A stretch of DNA of 64,000 nucleotides from Gaiellasilicea sp963784895 (GCA_963784895.1 CAWATM010000007.1:1-64000), one strand, 5' to 3'; shown: positions 7,069 through 15,318, counted from the stretch's first letter. Program-made: numbers and translations. Notes: generated by a model from the sequence alone, not told the origin.

Positions 7069-9642
7069 TCAACGAATCCTGAAGGTCACCGACTCCGCCT
7101 CGGCCGGCCCGTCGGGCGGAACCGCGAGCACGCGCAGCCGGTACGCGCCTTTCGCCAGAGCGCGCCCGCGCGGGCCGCGGCCGGTGAGCCCGAACGCATA
7201 GCGGCCCGGCAGGACGTCGCGGAGCCGCGCCAGGAGGCCGAGCCGCTCGCCGCCGCGCCAGAGCTCGACGTCGAGCCGCGAGACCGGACGCAGCTGGCGC
7301 CGACCGGCGAGATCACGCACCTGGCCGGCCTGCACGGTCAGCACGGCCGGCGCCCGGTCGGACGCTCGGAAGGCACGCGCGGAAATCGCGACGCCGCCGA
7401 TCAGCGCCGAGCCCTTGAAGGGGAGCGCGACCGCCCACGGAACGACGACGCGGCCGCCGCCCGCAACCTCGAGCCGAGCGCGGCCCTGGATCGCTCCGAT
7501 GCGGCGGGGGAGGAAGGTCAGCCGCGCGGTCAGCTTGACCGCCGCGGTCGCGCCCGGTGCCAGGCGGACGCGCGCGGGCGCGGCGGTGACCGACAGGCCG
7601 GCGATTGCCTCGGTCGCTGCGGCGACGTCGACGTTGACGCGGCGGCTGGAGACGTTACGCACGGTGATCCTCCGCACCGCGGACCAGCCGGGCTTGCCGG
7701 CCGAGCCGAAGCCGACGGTCGCGGGCTCCGAGACGACCTCGGCCGCCGCCGCGGCCAGCGGGTCGAGCGCGCCGGCGCCCTGGGCGGCGACGGGGCTGTC
7801 GGCAGCCCGAACGCCCGTGCCGACGAGCGCGCCCTTCAGCGCGGCCGCATCGAGCTCGGGCCGCGCCTGCGCGAGCGCCGCCGCCGCGCCGCCGGCCAGA
7901 GCCGTCGCCGCGCTCGTGCCGCTGATCGTCGCGTAGCGCGCGGTGCGATCGGCATTCCTGCCAGGGTCGGCGGTGACGAGCTCGACGCCCGGCGCTGCGA
8001 CCTCCGGCTTGATCCCGCCGCCGAAGGCAAGCCCCTGCGACGAGAACGGTGCGACCGCGGCCTGACGCTCGTTCGCGCGCCGGCCGGGCGCGCCCAGCGA
8101 GACGTTCACGTCGTTGCCACGGGCGAGAGCCGAGCGGATCGCGGCGGCCGCGGCGCGTGGGATGCCGATCACGGGCACGTCGAGCCGGTCGTCGAGGCCG
8201 AGCGCGCCGGCCGGGACAACGCCGTCGACAAGGATCGCCGCCGCACCGGCGAGCACCGCCGACCGGGCTTCGTCGGTCGGTCCGGACTCACGCGAGAGGA
8301 GCGTCGCGCGCCCGGCAACGAGGCTGTACCCCCGGTCGTCGAAGTAGCGCGCGAGCGGCGTCCCGCGCGGCCCGGTGTCGGTGTCGCGCCGCGGTCGGGC
8401 GACGGTGAGCGCGAGCGGCCCCCGCGGCGCGGCTGTGCCCGCGAGCGCGACCGCGCGATCGAGCAGCACGTGCAGCCCCGCCCGCACGACCACCCGAACA
8501 GTGGCCGTGTCGGTCCGCATGTCCGCGGCCGCGACCGTCAGCGCCGCCGGCGCTCCGCCAGGCCCGCCGATGCTCCCGTAGCTCGGGCCTGCTGGCCCCT
8601 CGTTCCCGGCAGGCACGACGACGAGCGTGTCGAGCCGGGCCGCTCCCTCGACAGCCCGCGCAATCGGCCCATCCGGGAAGGAGGCGAACGGCTCCGTCAC
8701 GCCGACGACGGCCACCCGCACAGCGTCGAGCACGTCGCCGTCGGCGTCCGGATCGACGGCGCGCTCGATCCCGGCGAGCAGCTGATCGGTCCGGCCGTAG
8801 ACGGCGAAGCCACCCTCCGCGCTCGGCTGCCAGCCCGCGACGCGGATGGGCAGGATCGACGCCCGCGGCACGACGCCGCGGATCCCTCCCGGGCCGCCGC
8901 TGCCGGCGATCAGGCCCGCGAGCTGGGTGGCGTGGCGCTCGAGGCGCGTCGGCTCGTCCGGATGCGCCCGCGCGACCCCCCGACGCTCGGGATCGAGCAT
9001 GTCGATGCCGTCGAGGAGCCGGTCGCGGATGAACGGATGGGTGACGTCGACGCCGGTGTCGAGGAGCGCAACGGTGATCCCGGCGCCATCGAAGCGCGGG
9101 ATCCCGAGCTCGGCACGCCGGCCGGCGCCGGGCGCGAAGGCGGCGCCGCTCAGCTCGGCAGCCGAGAGCGCAGCCGGGTACGCCGCCCGCACCGGGTAGA
9201 CGCCGAGGACGTCCTCGTCCCGCTCGAGCAGCGCGAGCGCCCGGCCGTCGATCGGCGCCGAGAAGCCGTTGAACGTGCGCGTGAAGACGAAGTCCGGCAC
9301 GAGCTGGATCCCCTCGCGCGACAGACGGGCGGCGATCTGCTTCTGCGCCGCCAGCGCTCCCGCCGTCCACTGGCGCATCGCCGACTCGGTCGCAGTGCCG
9401 CCCGCCTCCGCGAGCCGGTCGGCGAGCGACGGATTTCTGAGCACGACGATCATCCGCTGTCCGATCGCGATTGCGGCGCGGTCGCCGTCGACGAACCCAC
9501 GCCACGCGGCAGCGCCGTTCTCCGCGGCAACCGGCGGCTGCGCGCTCCGGCCGCCGCCGGCGGCGAGCAGCGCGACCGCGATCGCCAGCCCTGCGGCCAG
9601 GCTGCGACGGTCAGGCCCGCGATGCGTATGCGTCGAGATCAA
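7069..9642 (-). CDS. Secreted subtilisin-like serine protease (S8)
   Basis: 857 residues. An N-terminal hydrophobic stretch (15-28) looks like a signal peptide. Residues about 60-155 resemble an I9 propeptide. The S8 domain has the full triad: Asp195 in VALLDTGVD, His237 in ERHATQLAG and Ser577 in ISGTSAATA. Between His and Ser a PA-type insert (AVLAGAAAILVDG) is visible. The last 250 residues are beta-rich, Fn3-like domains. The start overlaps the tsaD 3' end by 32 bp, so it is the last gene of the t6A operon. Substrate unknown. Confidence 0.9.
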   Translation of the reverse strand: MISTHTHRGPDRRSLAAGLAIAVALLAAGGGRSAQPPVAAENGAAAWRGFVDGDRAAIAIGQRMIVVLRNPSLADRLAEAGGTATESAMRQWTAGALAAQKQIAARLSREGIQLVPDFVFTRTFNGFSAPIDGRALALLERDEDVLGVYPVRAAYPAALSAAELSGAAFAPGAGRRAELGIPRFDGAGITVALLDTGVDVTHPFIRDRLLDGIDMLDPERRGVARAHPDEPTRLERHATQLAGLIAGSGGPGGIRGVVPRASILPIRVAGWQPSAEGGFAVYGRTDQLLAGIERAVDPDADGDVLDAVRVAVVGVTEPFASFPDGPIARAVEGAARLDTLVVVPAGNEGPAGPSYGSIGGPGGAPAALTVAAADMRTDTATVRVVVRAGLHVLLDRAVALAGTAAPRGPLALTVARPRRDTDTGPRGTPLARYFDDRGYSLVAGRATLLSRESGPTDEARSAVLAGAAAILVDGVVPAGALGLDDRLDVPVIGIPRAAAAAIRSALARGNDVNVSLGAPGRRANERQAAVAPFSSQGLAFGGGIKPEVAAPGVELVTADPGRNADRTARYATISGTSAATALAGGAAAALAQARPELDAAALKGALVGTGVRAADSPVAAQGAGALDPLAAAAAEVVSEPATVGFGSAGKPGWSAVRRITVRNVSSRRVNVDVAAATEAIAGLSVTAAPARVRLAPGATAAVKLTARLTFLPRRIGAIQGRARLEVAGGGRVVVPWAVALPFKGSALIGGVAISARAFRASDRAPAVLTVQAGQVRDLAGRRQLRPVSRLDVELWRGGERLGLLARLRDVLPGRYAFGLTGRGPRGRALAKGAYRLRVLAVPPDGPAEAESVTFRIR

Positions 9643-10573
9643 GGTAACGAGGATAGGGAAGCCGCCTGCCGTACCGGCCGGCGGAAGCGATCATCGCCGC
9701 GTTGTCGGTGCAGAGCACGAGCGGTGCGAAGCGGGCCCCGGGCAACGACGCGCGCAGCTCCGAGTTCGCGGCGACGCCGCCGACGACCGCAATCTGGTCG
9801 TGACCTAGCCGCTCGGCCGCGGCTCGCGTGCGCTCGACGAGCGCGCGCACGATCGCGCGCTGGTACGACGCGGCGAGGTCTGCCTTGCGCGCCTCCGCCT
9901 CGCTCCCAAGATCGCGGACTGCGTAGAGGAGAGCCGTCTTGACACCCGAGAACGAGAAGTCGAGCCCGTCCAGCTTCGCCACAGGGAAGGAGAACGCGTC
10001 CGGGTCGCCCGCACGGGCGAGTCGGTCGATCTCGCGGCCGCCTGGGTAGCCGAGCCCGAGCAGGCGCGCGCCCTTGTCGAACGCCTCCCCGGCCGCGTCG
10101 TCGATCGACGTGCCGAGCACGGTGTAGCCGGCGTGATCCCGGACGTCGAGCAGGAGCGTGTGCCCGCCGCTCGCGAGCAGGCAGAGGAAGGGCGGCTCGA
10201 CCGGATCGGGCTCGAGGAAGAGCGAGGCGACGTGGCCCTGCAGGTGGTCGACGGGGGCGAGCGGAATGCCGCGCGCCCACGCGAGCGCCTTCGCCGCCGA
10301 AACGCCGACGAGCAGGGCGCCGACGAGCCCCGGCCCCTGAGTGACCGCGACCGTGCCGACGTCGTCGAGGGTCGCCCGCGCCTCTCCGAGCGCCTCGCGC
10401 ACGACGGGGGAGACGAGCTCGAGATGCCGCCGCGACGCGACCTCGGGCACGACGCCGCCGAAGCGAGCGTGTAGCTCGGCCTGGGAGGAGACGACGTTCG
10501 CGCGGATCTCGCCCCCCTCCGTCACGAGCGCCGCCGCGGTCTCGTCGCAGGACGTCTCGATCCCGAGGATCAT
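9611..10573 (-). CDS. tsaD: tRNA N6-adenosine threonylcarbamoyltransferase TsaD
   Basis: Transfers the threonylcarbamoyl group to A37 of ANN-decoding tRNAs, with TsaB and TsaE. 320 residues from the ATG at 10573, which overlaps the rimI stop (ATGA). Marks: ILGIETSCDET at the N-terminus, GGVVPEVASRRH, the metal-binding HLQGH, LASGGHT, FSFSGVKTA and the late VVGGVAANS. The frame stays open upstream through rimI, but that is a shadow and not a fusion. Confidence 0.95.
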   Translation of the reverse strand: MILGIETSCDETAAALVTEGGEIRANVVSSQAELHARFGGVVPEVASRRHLELVSPVVREALGEARATLDDVGTVAVTQGPGLVGALLVGVSAAKALAWARGIPLAPVDHLQGHVASLFLEPDPVEPPFLCLLASGGHTLLLDVRDHAGYTVLGTSIDDAAGEAFDKGARLLGLGYPGGREIDRLARAGDPDAFSFPVAKLDGLDFSFSGVKTALLYAVRDLGSEAEARKADLAASYQRAIVRALVERTRAAAERLGHDQIAVVGGVAANSELRASLPGARFAPLVLCTDNAAMIASAGRYGRRLPYPRYLDLDAYASRA

Positions 10574-11058
10574 CCGGCTTCTGCCTGCTCGCGCTCGGCC
10601 CTCTGCTCGGGGACCGGGTCGCGCCACATGATCAGCGCGTCCTCGCGGTTGTCCGTGTAATAGCCGCGCCTGACGCCGCGGGCGACGAAGCCGAGGCGCT
10701 CGTAGAGCTTGATCGCGCCCTCGTTCGAGACCCGCACTTCGAGCGTGTAGCCGCGACGCTCGTCCGACGCCGTCACGTCGAAGAGCCGTTCGAGCAGCGC
10801 CCGCGCGATCCCGCGCCGGCGGTACTCGGCCGTCACGGCGACGTTCATCACGTGCCAGGCGTCGACGTAGCGGGAGATGACGAGGTAGCCGACGAGCACG
10901 CCCGTGTCGGGGTCGAAGGCGCCGAGCGAGAGCGAGCTCGGCTTGGCCAGTTCGCCCGCGAACATCGAACGCGACCACGGGGTCGGATACGACTCGCGCT
11001 CGATCCGCTCGATGTCGTTGAGATCGTGCAGCTCGAGCTTGCGCAAGTCGATGTTCAC
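10570..11058 (-). CDS. rimI: Ribosomal-protein-alanine N-acetyltransferase RimI
   Basis: 162-residue GNAT enzyme. Motif A is VTAEYRRRGIARALLERL, and the C-terminal part has LEVRVSNEGAIKLYERLGF and YYTDNREDALIMW, the pattern of RimI proteins that acetylate the N-terminus of S18. The order tsaE-tsaB-rimI-tsaD is the common bacterial arrangement, which supports the name. 4-bp overlaps on both sides show tight coupling. The last 12 residues are a charged tail. Confidence 0.92.
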   Translation of the reverse strand: MNIDLRKLELHDLNDIERIERESYPTPWSRSMFAGELAKPSSLSLGAFDPDTGVLVGYLVISRYVDAWHVMNVAVTAEYRRRGIARALLERLFDVTASDERRGYTLEVRVSNEGAIKLYERLGFVARGVRRGYYTDNREDALIMWRDPVPEQRAEREQAEAG

Positions 11059-11646
11059 CGGGTGACCTCGACGGCGTCGGGGAGTCGGACGTAGAGCGGC
11101 TCGACGAGCTCGACGGGGCCGAAGTCGCCGGCGAGCTGCGCGTGGAAGCGGGCCCTCGGCAGGTGCCGCTCGTCCTCGTCCGGCGGTACGACTGCGCCGG
11201 CCTGCTCGAAGACGTCGCGGTAGCGGATCGCGCCGTCACCGACGTAGGTGGCGCCGGGCTCGATGTCGAAGTCGCCGGGAGCGACCGCGCGCGGCCCCGG
11301 CACGAAGACCTCGCGGCGCTTGGCGTCGATCACCGGGGTCGCGCCGGAGAGCGCCGGCGGCGAGCGCGTCGAGGGTGGAGACGCCCGCGGCATCGAGGTC
11401 GAGCGCAAGCGCGAGCCCCCGCGCGGCGGCGAGCCCGATCCGGATCCCGGTGAAGCTGCCCGGGCCGATCCCGACCGCGAGCCCGGTGACGTCACGCGGA
11501 TGCGCTCCCGCCTGGCGCACGAGCGCATCGACGTCCGCGAGCAGCGTCGAGGCCCGCGAGACGCGCTCGCCGAGCACCTCCCCGTCGCCGACGAGCGCGC
11601 TCGTGGCGCGGTCAGTCGCCGTGTCGAAGGCCAGGATCAGGGGCAT
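11055..11646 (-). CDS. tsaB: TsaB, t6A complex scaffold; reading frame broken by a +1 shift
   Basis: The N-terminal half (PLILAFDTATDRATSALV, GIGPGSFTGIRIGLAAARGLA, GVSTLDALAAG) is in one frame. The C-terminal half (SGATPVIDAKRREVF, then YVGDGAIRYRDVFEQAG) is in another. The switch lies in the GC-rich stretch about 11345-11362, near residue 96, where skipping one base joins STLDALA to the TPVIDAKR strand found in all TsaB proteins. The rest of the gene is intact, with no other stops. TsaB is usually essential, so a sequencing error or a real slippage site is likelier than decay. Start ATG 11646 (GTG 11649 also possible) overlaps tsaE. Confidence 0.8.
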
Positions 11647-12067
11647 CACCGAAGGTTACGCCGCCCTCGATCGCGATTCGCCGGCTCTGCTCGTCGACGT
11701 GCTCGAGCCGGACGGCCGCGCGGACCGCCGGCAGCCCCGCGCCCGCAGCCTCCGGCCACTCGACGAACACGACCGCGTCCTCGAAGTAGGGCTCGAGGTC
11801 GCCCCATTCGGCGGCCGACACCGCCGTGAAGCGGTAGAGGTCGAGGTGGGAGACATCCGGCTCGCCCTCGTAGCGGTGGCCGATCGTGTACGTCGGGCTC
11901 GTGACCGGCGCGGTGACGCCGAGCGCGCGGCAGGCGCCGCGGACGAAGGTGGTCTTGCCGGAGCCGAGCTCACCCGAGATCGTGACGACGTCGCCGGGCA
12001 CGAGCCCGCGCGCGAGCCGCGCCGCGATCTCCTCCGTCTCCGCGGGGGAGCCCGAGCGGATCACCAC
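11612..12067 (-). CDS. tsaE: tRNA threonylcarbamoyladenosine biosynthesis ATPase TsaE
   Basis: 151 residues. Walker A GELGSGKTTFVRG, followed by SPTYTIGHRYEG, HLDLYRF and FVEWPE, the standard TsaE order. It drives turnover of the TsaBDE complex that makes t6A. GTG start at 12067, four bp after the udg stop. The C-terminal 17 residues (from GGVTFGDAP) run past the family core and overlap the tsaB start by 35 bp. Confidence 0.93.
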   Translation of the reverse strand: MVIRSGSPAETEEIAARLARGLVPGDVVTISGELGSGKTTFVRGACRALGVTAPVTSPTYTIGHRYEGEPDVSHLDLYRFTAVSAAEWGDLEPYFEDAVVFVEWPEAAGAGLPAVRAAVRLEHVDEQSRRIAIEGGVTFGDAPDPGLRHGD

Positions 12068-12071
12068 GGAG

Positions 12072-12740
12072 TCAGAAAAGGCCGAGTTGGACGGCCGGCT
12101 CGAGCGGGCGCTCGGGCTCGGGCTCGAGCTCGAGCTCCCGCTCGACCTCGGGCTCGGCCGGCTCGGGCAGGACCGTCGTCAGCCCGAGCAGCTCCGGAAT
12201 CCGGCGGAAGTCCTCTTCGAGCACCGCCAGCATCGAGCGCGTGTAGAGCGCAGCCGCCGGGTGATAGAGCGGGTAGAGCGTGACCTCGTTGCCACCGAGC
12301 GTCACCTGCTGCGGGACGCCGTGGACGCGCGTGATCCCCGTCGGCTTGCCCGAGAGGAGCTTCGTCGCGAAGTTGCCCAGCGTTGCCACGAGCGTCGGCC
12401 GGATCAGCTCGATCTGGCGGAAGAGGTGCGATTCACAGGCCTCGATCTCCTCCGGCTGCGGGTCGCGGTTGCCGGGCGGGCGGCACTTGAGCACGTTCGC
12501 GATGTAGACGTCGGTGCGGGAGAGGCCAATCCCGTTCAGCAGCGTCTCGAGCAGCTTGCCCGCCTGCCCGACGAAGGGGACGCCGTTCTTGTCCTCGTGG
12601 AACCCCGGCGCCTCGCCGACGAACATCAGCGCCGCGTTCGGGTCGCCGGAGCCGAAGACAACCTGCGTCCGCGTCGCTGCGAGCGGGCAGCGAGCGCACG
12701 TGCTCGTCGCCTCCTCGTACTCGAGCAGCAGTTCGCTCAC
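12072..12740 (-). CDS. udg: Family 4 uracil-DNA glycosylase with C-terminal clamp-binding motif
   Basis: 222 residues. Removes uracil from DNA. Iron-sulphur cysteines are in TCARCPLA and in ANVLKCRPPGNRDPQPEEIEAC; the catalytic loop is GEAPGFHEDKNGVPFVGQAG, and the late motif is LYPLYHPAAAL, all typical of family 4 (UDGa). After the core comes an acidic, proline-rich linker (EPAEPEVERELELEPEPERP) ending exactly in QLGLF (218-222), the form of the beta-clamp binding peptide. GTG start with a leaderless promoter. Confidence 0.93.
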   Translation of the reverse strand: MSELLLEYEEATSTCARCPLAATRTQVVFGSGDPNAALMFVGEAPGFHEDKNGVPFVGQAGKLLETLLNGIGLSRTDVYIANVLKCRPPGNRDPQPEEIEACESHLFRQIELIRPTLVATLGNFATKLLSGKPTGITRVHGVPQQVTLGGNEVTLYPLYHPAAALYTRSMLAVLEEDFRRIPELLGLTTVLPEPAEPEVERELELEPEPERPLEPAVQLGLF

Positions 12741-12747
12741 GCCGGTG

Positions 12748-12753
12748 AGTGTA
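12748..12753 (-). promoter_or_regulatory. Leaderless promoter -10 of the udg-tsaEB-rimI-tsaD operon
   Basis: TACACT on the minus strand, 7 bp before the GTG start. Transcription would begin at or next to the start codon, and no SD is present. Confidence 0.6.
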
Positions 12754-12770
12754 GACCCGGCGCAGGACGG

Positions 12771-12974
12771 TCAGCAGGAGCCGCAGCTACCGCCGCAACA
12801 ACCCCCGCCGCCGAGCTTCGGCTGCGAGCTGACGCCTGCAACCGCGAAGCTCGAGAGCTGCTTGAGCACGTTGCCGGCACCGCACTCGGGGCACGCGACC
12901 GCCTGCTCCGCGTTCCGGACGAGCTCCTCGAAGTGGGACTCGCACTCCATGCATGCGTACTCGTAGATCGGCAT
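12771..12974 (-). CDS. FmdB-type zinc ribbon protein
   Basis: 67 residues beginning MPIYEYACMECESHFEELV, the FmdB/CxxC-CxxC regulatory family. Zinc ligands are Cys8, Cys11, Cys28 and Cys31. The tail is Gly- and Cys-rich (GGGGCCGGSCGSC), as in many family members. Its role is unproven; the family name comes from a putative regulator of formamidase genes. It ends 30 bp before udg on the same strand. Its start codon lies only 12 bp from that of the divergent GNAT gene. Confidence 0.85.
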   Translation of the reverse strand: MPIYEYACMECESHFEELVRNAEQAVACPECGAGNVLKQLSSFAVAGVSSQPKLGGGGCCGGSCGSC

Positions 12975-12980
12975 GCTCGG

Positions 12981-12986
12981 ATTCTA
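12981..12986 (-). promoter_or_regulatory. Leaderless promoter -10 of fmdB
   Basis: TAGAAT on the minus strand, 6 bp before the ATG. It fills the gap between the two divergent start codons. Confidence 0.5.
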
Positions 12987-13574
12987 ATGACGTGGACGAC
13001 ACCGACTCTCGAGGGCGAGCTCGTGCGGCTGGAGCCGATCGCACCGGAGCACGAGGAAGGCCTCTGGGAAGCCTCGCGCGATCCGCGGACGTGGCAGTGG
13101 CTCAGCGTCGTCCAGCCGACGACGCGGGAGGAGATGCACGCCTACGTCGGCGAGGCGCTCGCGCACCAGGAGGACGGGACGGAGCTGCCGCTCGTGACGA
13201 TCCGCCGTGACGACGATCGCGTCGTCGGCAGCACGCGCTACCTCGCGCTGCGACCGGAGCACAAGAGCGTCGAGATCGGCTGGACCTGGCTGACGCCCGA
13301 CGTGTGGGGAACCGGTATCAACGTCGAGGCGAAGCTGCTCATGCTCGAGCACGCGTTCGAGCGTCTCGGCTGCCTCCGCGTCGAGCTGAAGACGGACGCC
13401 CGAAACGAGCGTTCGCGGGGCGCGATGGCGGCGCTGCCGGCGCAGTTCGAGGGCGTGCATCGCAAGTCGATGCTCGTGCGCGGCGGCCAGCGCCGCGACT
13501 CCGCCTGGTACAGCATCATCGACGACGAGTGGCCCGAGGTGCGGGCCAACCTCTTACGCCGGTTGAACCTGTGA
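12987..13574 (+). CDS. GNAT N-acetyltransferase (RimJ/RimL-like)
   Basis: 195 residues from ATG 12987. LEGELVRLEPIAPEHEEGL at the start, SVEIGWTWLTPDVWGTGINVEAKLLMLEHAFE as the acetyl-CoA region and LKTDARNERSRGAMAAL are the RimJ/L family pattern, usually acting on N-terminal amines or small molecules. The substrate cannot be told. The motif normally reads LGAQFEGV; here it is LPAQFEGV. The frame is open far upstream over the fmdB-tsaE genes, but that is a shadow. Confidence 0.85.
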   Translation: MTWTTPTLEGELVRLEPIAPEHEEGLWEASRDPRTWQWLSVVQPTTREEMHAYVGEALAHQEDGTELPLVTIRRDDDRVVGSTRYLALRPEHKSVEIGWTWLTPDVWGTGINVEAKLLMLEHAFERLGCLRVELKTDARNERSRGAMAALPAQFEGVHRKSMLVRGGQRRDSAWYSIIDDEWPEVRANLLRRLNL

Positions 13575-14414
13575 CGCGAGCAGGAACTCGCGCACGACCG
13601 AGATCGTCTGCGGCCGGTCGCGGAAGACCCCGTGCCCGACGGCGGCGAAGCGCTCGTAGCGGACAAGGTCCTGCGGCAGCGCCGCCACGAGCTCTTCGAC
13701 GCCCGCGATCGCCCCGCCCGGATCATCTTCGCCGGCGAGCACCAGCGTCGGGCAGCGGACGTTCGCGGCCTCGGCGCGCAGGTCGAAGTCGCGTTCGCCG
13801 CTGCGGTCCCAGTTCGCCGCGAGCGCGGTGTTCATCGCGATCCGCGCGACGACGTCGGGCGGGAGCCCGCGGCGTGTGTAGAGCGGAACACAGACGCGCA
13901 TGTACTCGGCGAACGTGGCCTCGGTGGGATTGGCGAAGTACCGTGCGGCCACTTCGCCCGCGTCCGAGCCGCCGAGCCGGTCGAACTCCGCGATCACCCG
14001 CGTGTGGCTGTAGCGGGCGACCGTGCTGACGAGGACCAGACGCTCGACGCGCTCTGGCTGCCGTGCGGCGTAGAGCACAGCAACGAGACCGCCGACGCCG
14101 GTGCCGAGAAAGCACGGTCGTTGCAGCTCGACTGCGTCGCAAAACTGCACCACGTCCTCGACCCAGGTATCGAGCGTCCAGTGCTCCTCGGAGCTCCAGT
14201 CGCTCCGCCCAGACCCGCGCAGATCGAGGTAGACAACTTGTGCGTCGCGCGCGAGCTCGGGCCCGACGTGCTCCTTGTAGAGCGAGTGATCGAGGCCAGG
14301 GCCTGTCGGCAGCAGGACGATCGTCCGCCGCTCGCGCATCCAGGGCCCATCCGCGACGAGCAGCGTCCCCTCGACGTCGAAGAAGAGATCGACCCCGTTG
14401 GCGGCGACCTTCAC
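13554..14414 (-). CDS. Alpha/beta-hydrolase fold protein, nucleophile Ser replaced by Gly (copy 1)
   Basis: 286 residues resembling proline iminopeptidase-type hydrolases: LPTGPGLDHSLYKEHVG, then VVYLDLRGSGRSD. The elbow that should read G-x-S-x-G-G reads GTGVGG (104-109), so position 106 is Gly (codon GGC). Acid and His candidates remain (LVLAGEDDPG, AVGHGVFRD). GTG start overlaps the stop of copy 2 by 4 bp. With no nucleophile, ordinary hydrolase activity is unlikely; a binding role or a different mechanism is possible. The 3' end overlaps the GNAT gene tail to tail. Confidence 0.8.
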   Translation of the reverse strand: MKVAANGVDLFFDVEGTLLVADGPWMRERRTIVLLPTGPGLDHSLYKEHVGPELARDAQVVYLDLRGSGRSDWSSEEHWTLDTWVEDVVQFCDAVELQRPCFLGTGVGGLVAVLYAARQPERVERLVLVSTVARYSHTRVIAEFDRLGGSDAGEVAARYFANPTEATFAEYMRVCVPLYTRRGLPPDVVARIAMNTALAANWDRSGERDFDLRAEAANVRCPTLVLAGEDDPGGAIAGVEELVAALPQDLVRYERFAAVGHGVFRDRPQTISVVREFLLASQVQPA

Positions 14415-15268
14415 GGCCGCCCCACCGCAAACCGGTCGAGGAAGCGGTGGAGCGTCTCCGCCGTCTCCGGAGCGTCGCGGATGATCGAGTGCCTCGCGCC
14501 TGGCACGCTATGGAACTCCGTCTCGCCGCCGAGCAGCTCCGCGACCTCGCGGGCGGACTCGAGCGGCGAGTAGGCGTCGTCCTCGCCCGCCAGCACGAGT
14601 GCCGGAGCGCGGACGAGCGGCAGCGACCCGCGCAGGTCGAGCTCGTTCGCCTCGCCGTTCATCCAGCGGATCAACACCTCGGGGCTCCAGTGCGCGCGCA
14701 CGATCACGTCGTCGATCAGGTCGTGGGTCGAGAGGAGAGGGAAGCAGACGCGGATGAAATCGGCGAAGCCCTGCCCGTCGAGGCCGCCGTAGAAGCGCTC
14801 TGCGATCTCGGCCGCCTCGGCGCCGCCGAGCCGCCGATAGACCTCGATCGAGCGCCCGGGCACCATCCGCGCCACCGGTGCGATCAGCACGAGCGCACCA
14901 GGGTGCTCGGGGTAGCGGGCGGCGTAGTCGAGCGCAACGATCCCGCCGAAGCCGAGCCCCAGCACGATCGGGCGCTCGATGTGCAGCGCCGCGCAGAACT
15001 CGAAGACGTCGTCGGCCCAACGCTCGATCCGATGATCCTCCGGCCGGCCCGGATCGCTCCGACCGGCGCCCCGCATGTCGAAGTAGATCACCTGCGCCCG
15101 TTCGGCGAGCAACGGCCCGATCTGCACTTTGAACGGCCCGTGATCGAAGCCGGGGCCGGGGTGGAGCAGCACGACCGTCGGCCGTTCGCGCATCCACGGG
15201 CCGTCCGCCACCAGCCCGGTCCCGTGCACATCGAAGAACAGCCGCACGTCGTCGACCTGGATCCGCAT
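14411..15268 (-). CDS. Alpha/beta-hydrolase fold protein, nucleophile Ser replaced by Gly (copy 2)
   Basis: 285 residues, paralogue of the next gene downstream, with the same opening (LFFDVHGTGLVADGPWMRERPTVVLL). The elbow is GLGFGG at 104-109: Gly106 stands where Ser is expected, at exactly the same position as in copy 1. The acid (LVLAGEDDAYSPLESA) and His (PGARHSIIRDAPE) are kept. ATG start, leaderless promoter. The two genes form a two-gene operon divergent from the pantothenate genes. Confidence 0.8.
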   Translation of the reverse strand: MRIQVDDVRLFFDVHGTGLVADGPWMRERPTVVLLHPGPGFDHGPFKVQIGPLLAERAQVIYFDMRGAGRSDPGRPEDHRIERWADDVFEFCAALHIERPIVLGLGFGGIVALDYAARYPEHPGALVLIAPVARMVPGRSIEVYRRLGGAEAAEIAERFYGGLDGQGFADFIRVCFPLLSTHDLIDDVIVRAHWSPEVLIRWMNGEANELDLRGSLPLVRAPALVLAGEDDAYSPLESAREVAELLGGETEFHSVPGARHSIIRDAPETAETLHRFLDRFAVGRP

Positions 15269-15273
15269 GGGGC

Positions 15274-15280
15274 TACACTA
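15274..15280. promoter_or_regulatory. Shared bidirectional -10 element
   Basis: TACACTA reads TACACT on the plus strand (15274-15279) and TAGTGT on the minus strand (15280-15275). The minus copy is 6 bp from the hydrolase ATG (leaderless). The plus copy is about 40 bp before the DUF2520 gene, whose ATG has AAGGA upstream. Confidence 0.5.
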
Positions 15281-15318
15281 CTTTCGCCCGGTATCCGCTT
15301 GGAACTGGAGCCAAGGAC

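Noticed and set aside
7067..7072. TTGACT as -35 for gdhA
   Set aside because: Only 9 bp from the TAGACT -10, too close for a normal promoter.
10574..11239. Apparent N-terminal extension fused to TsaD
   Set aside because: The frame is open only because of GC bias; RimI is encoded there in another frame with clear motifs.
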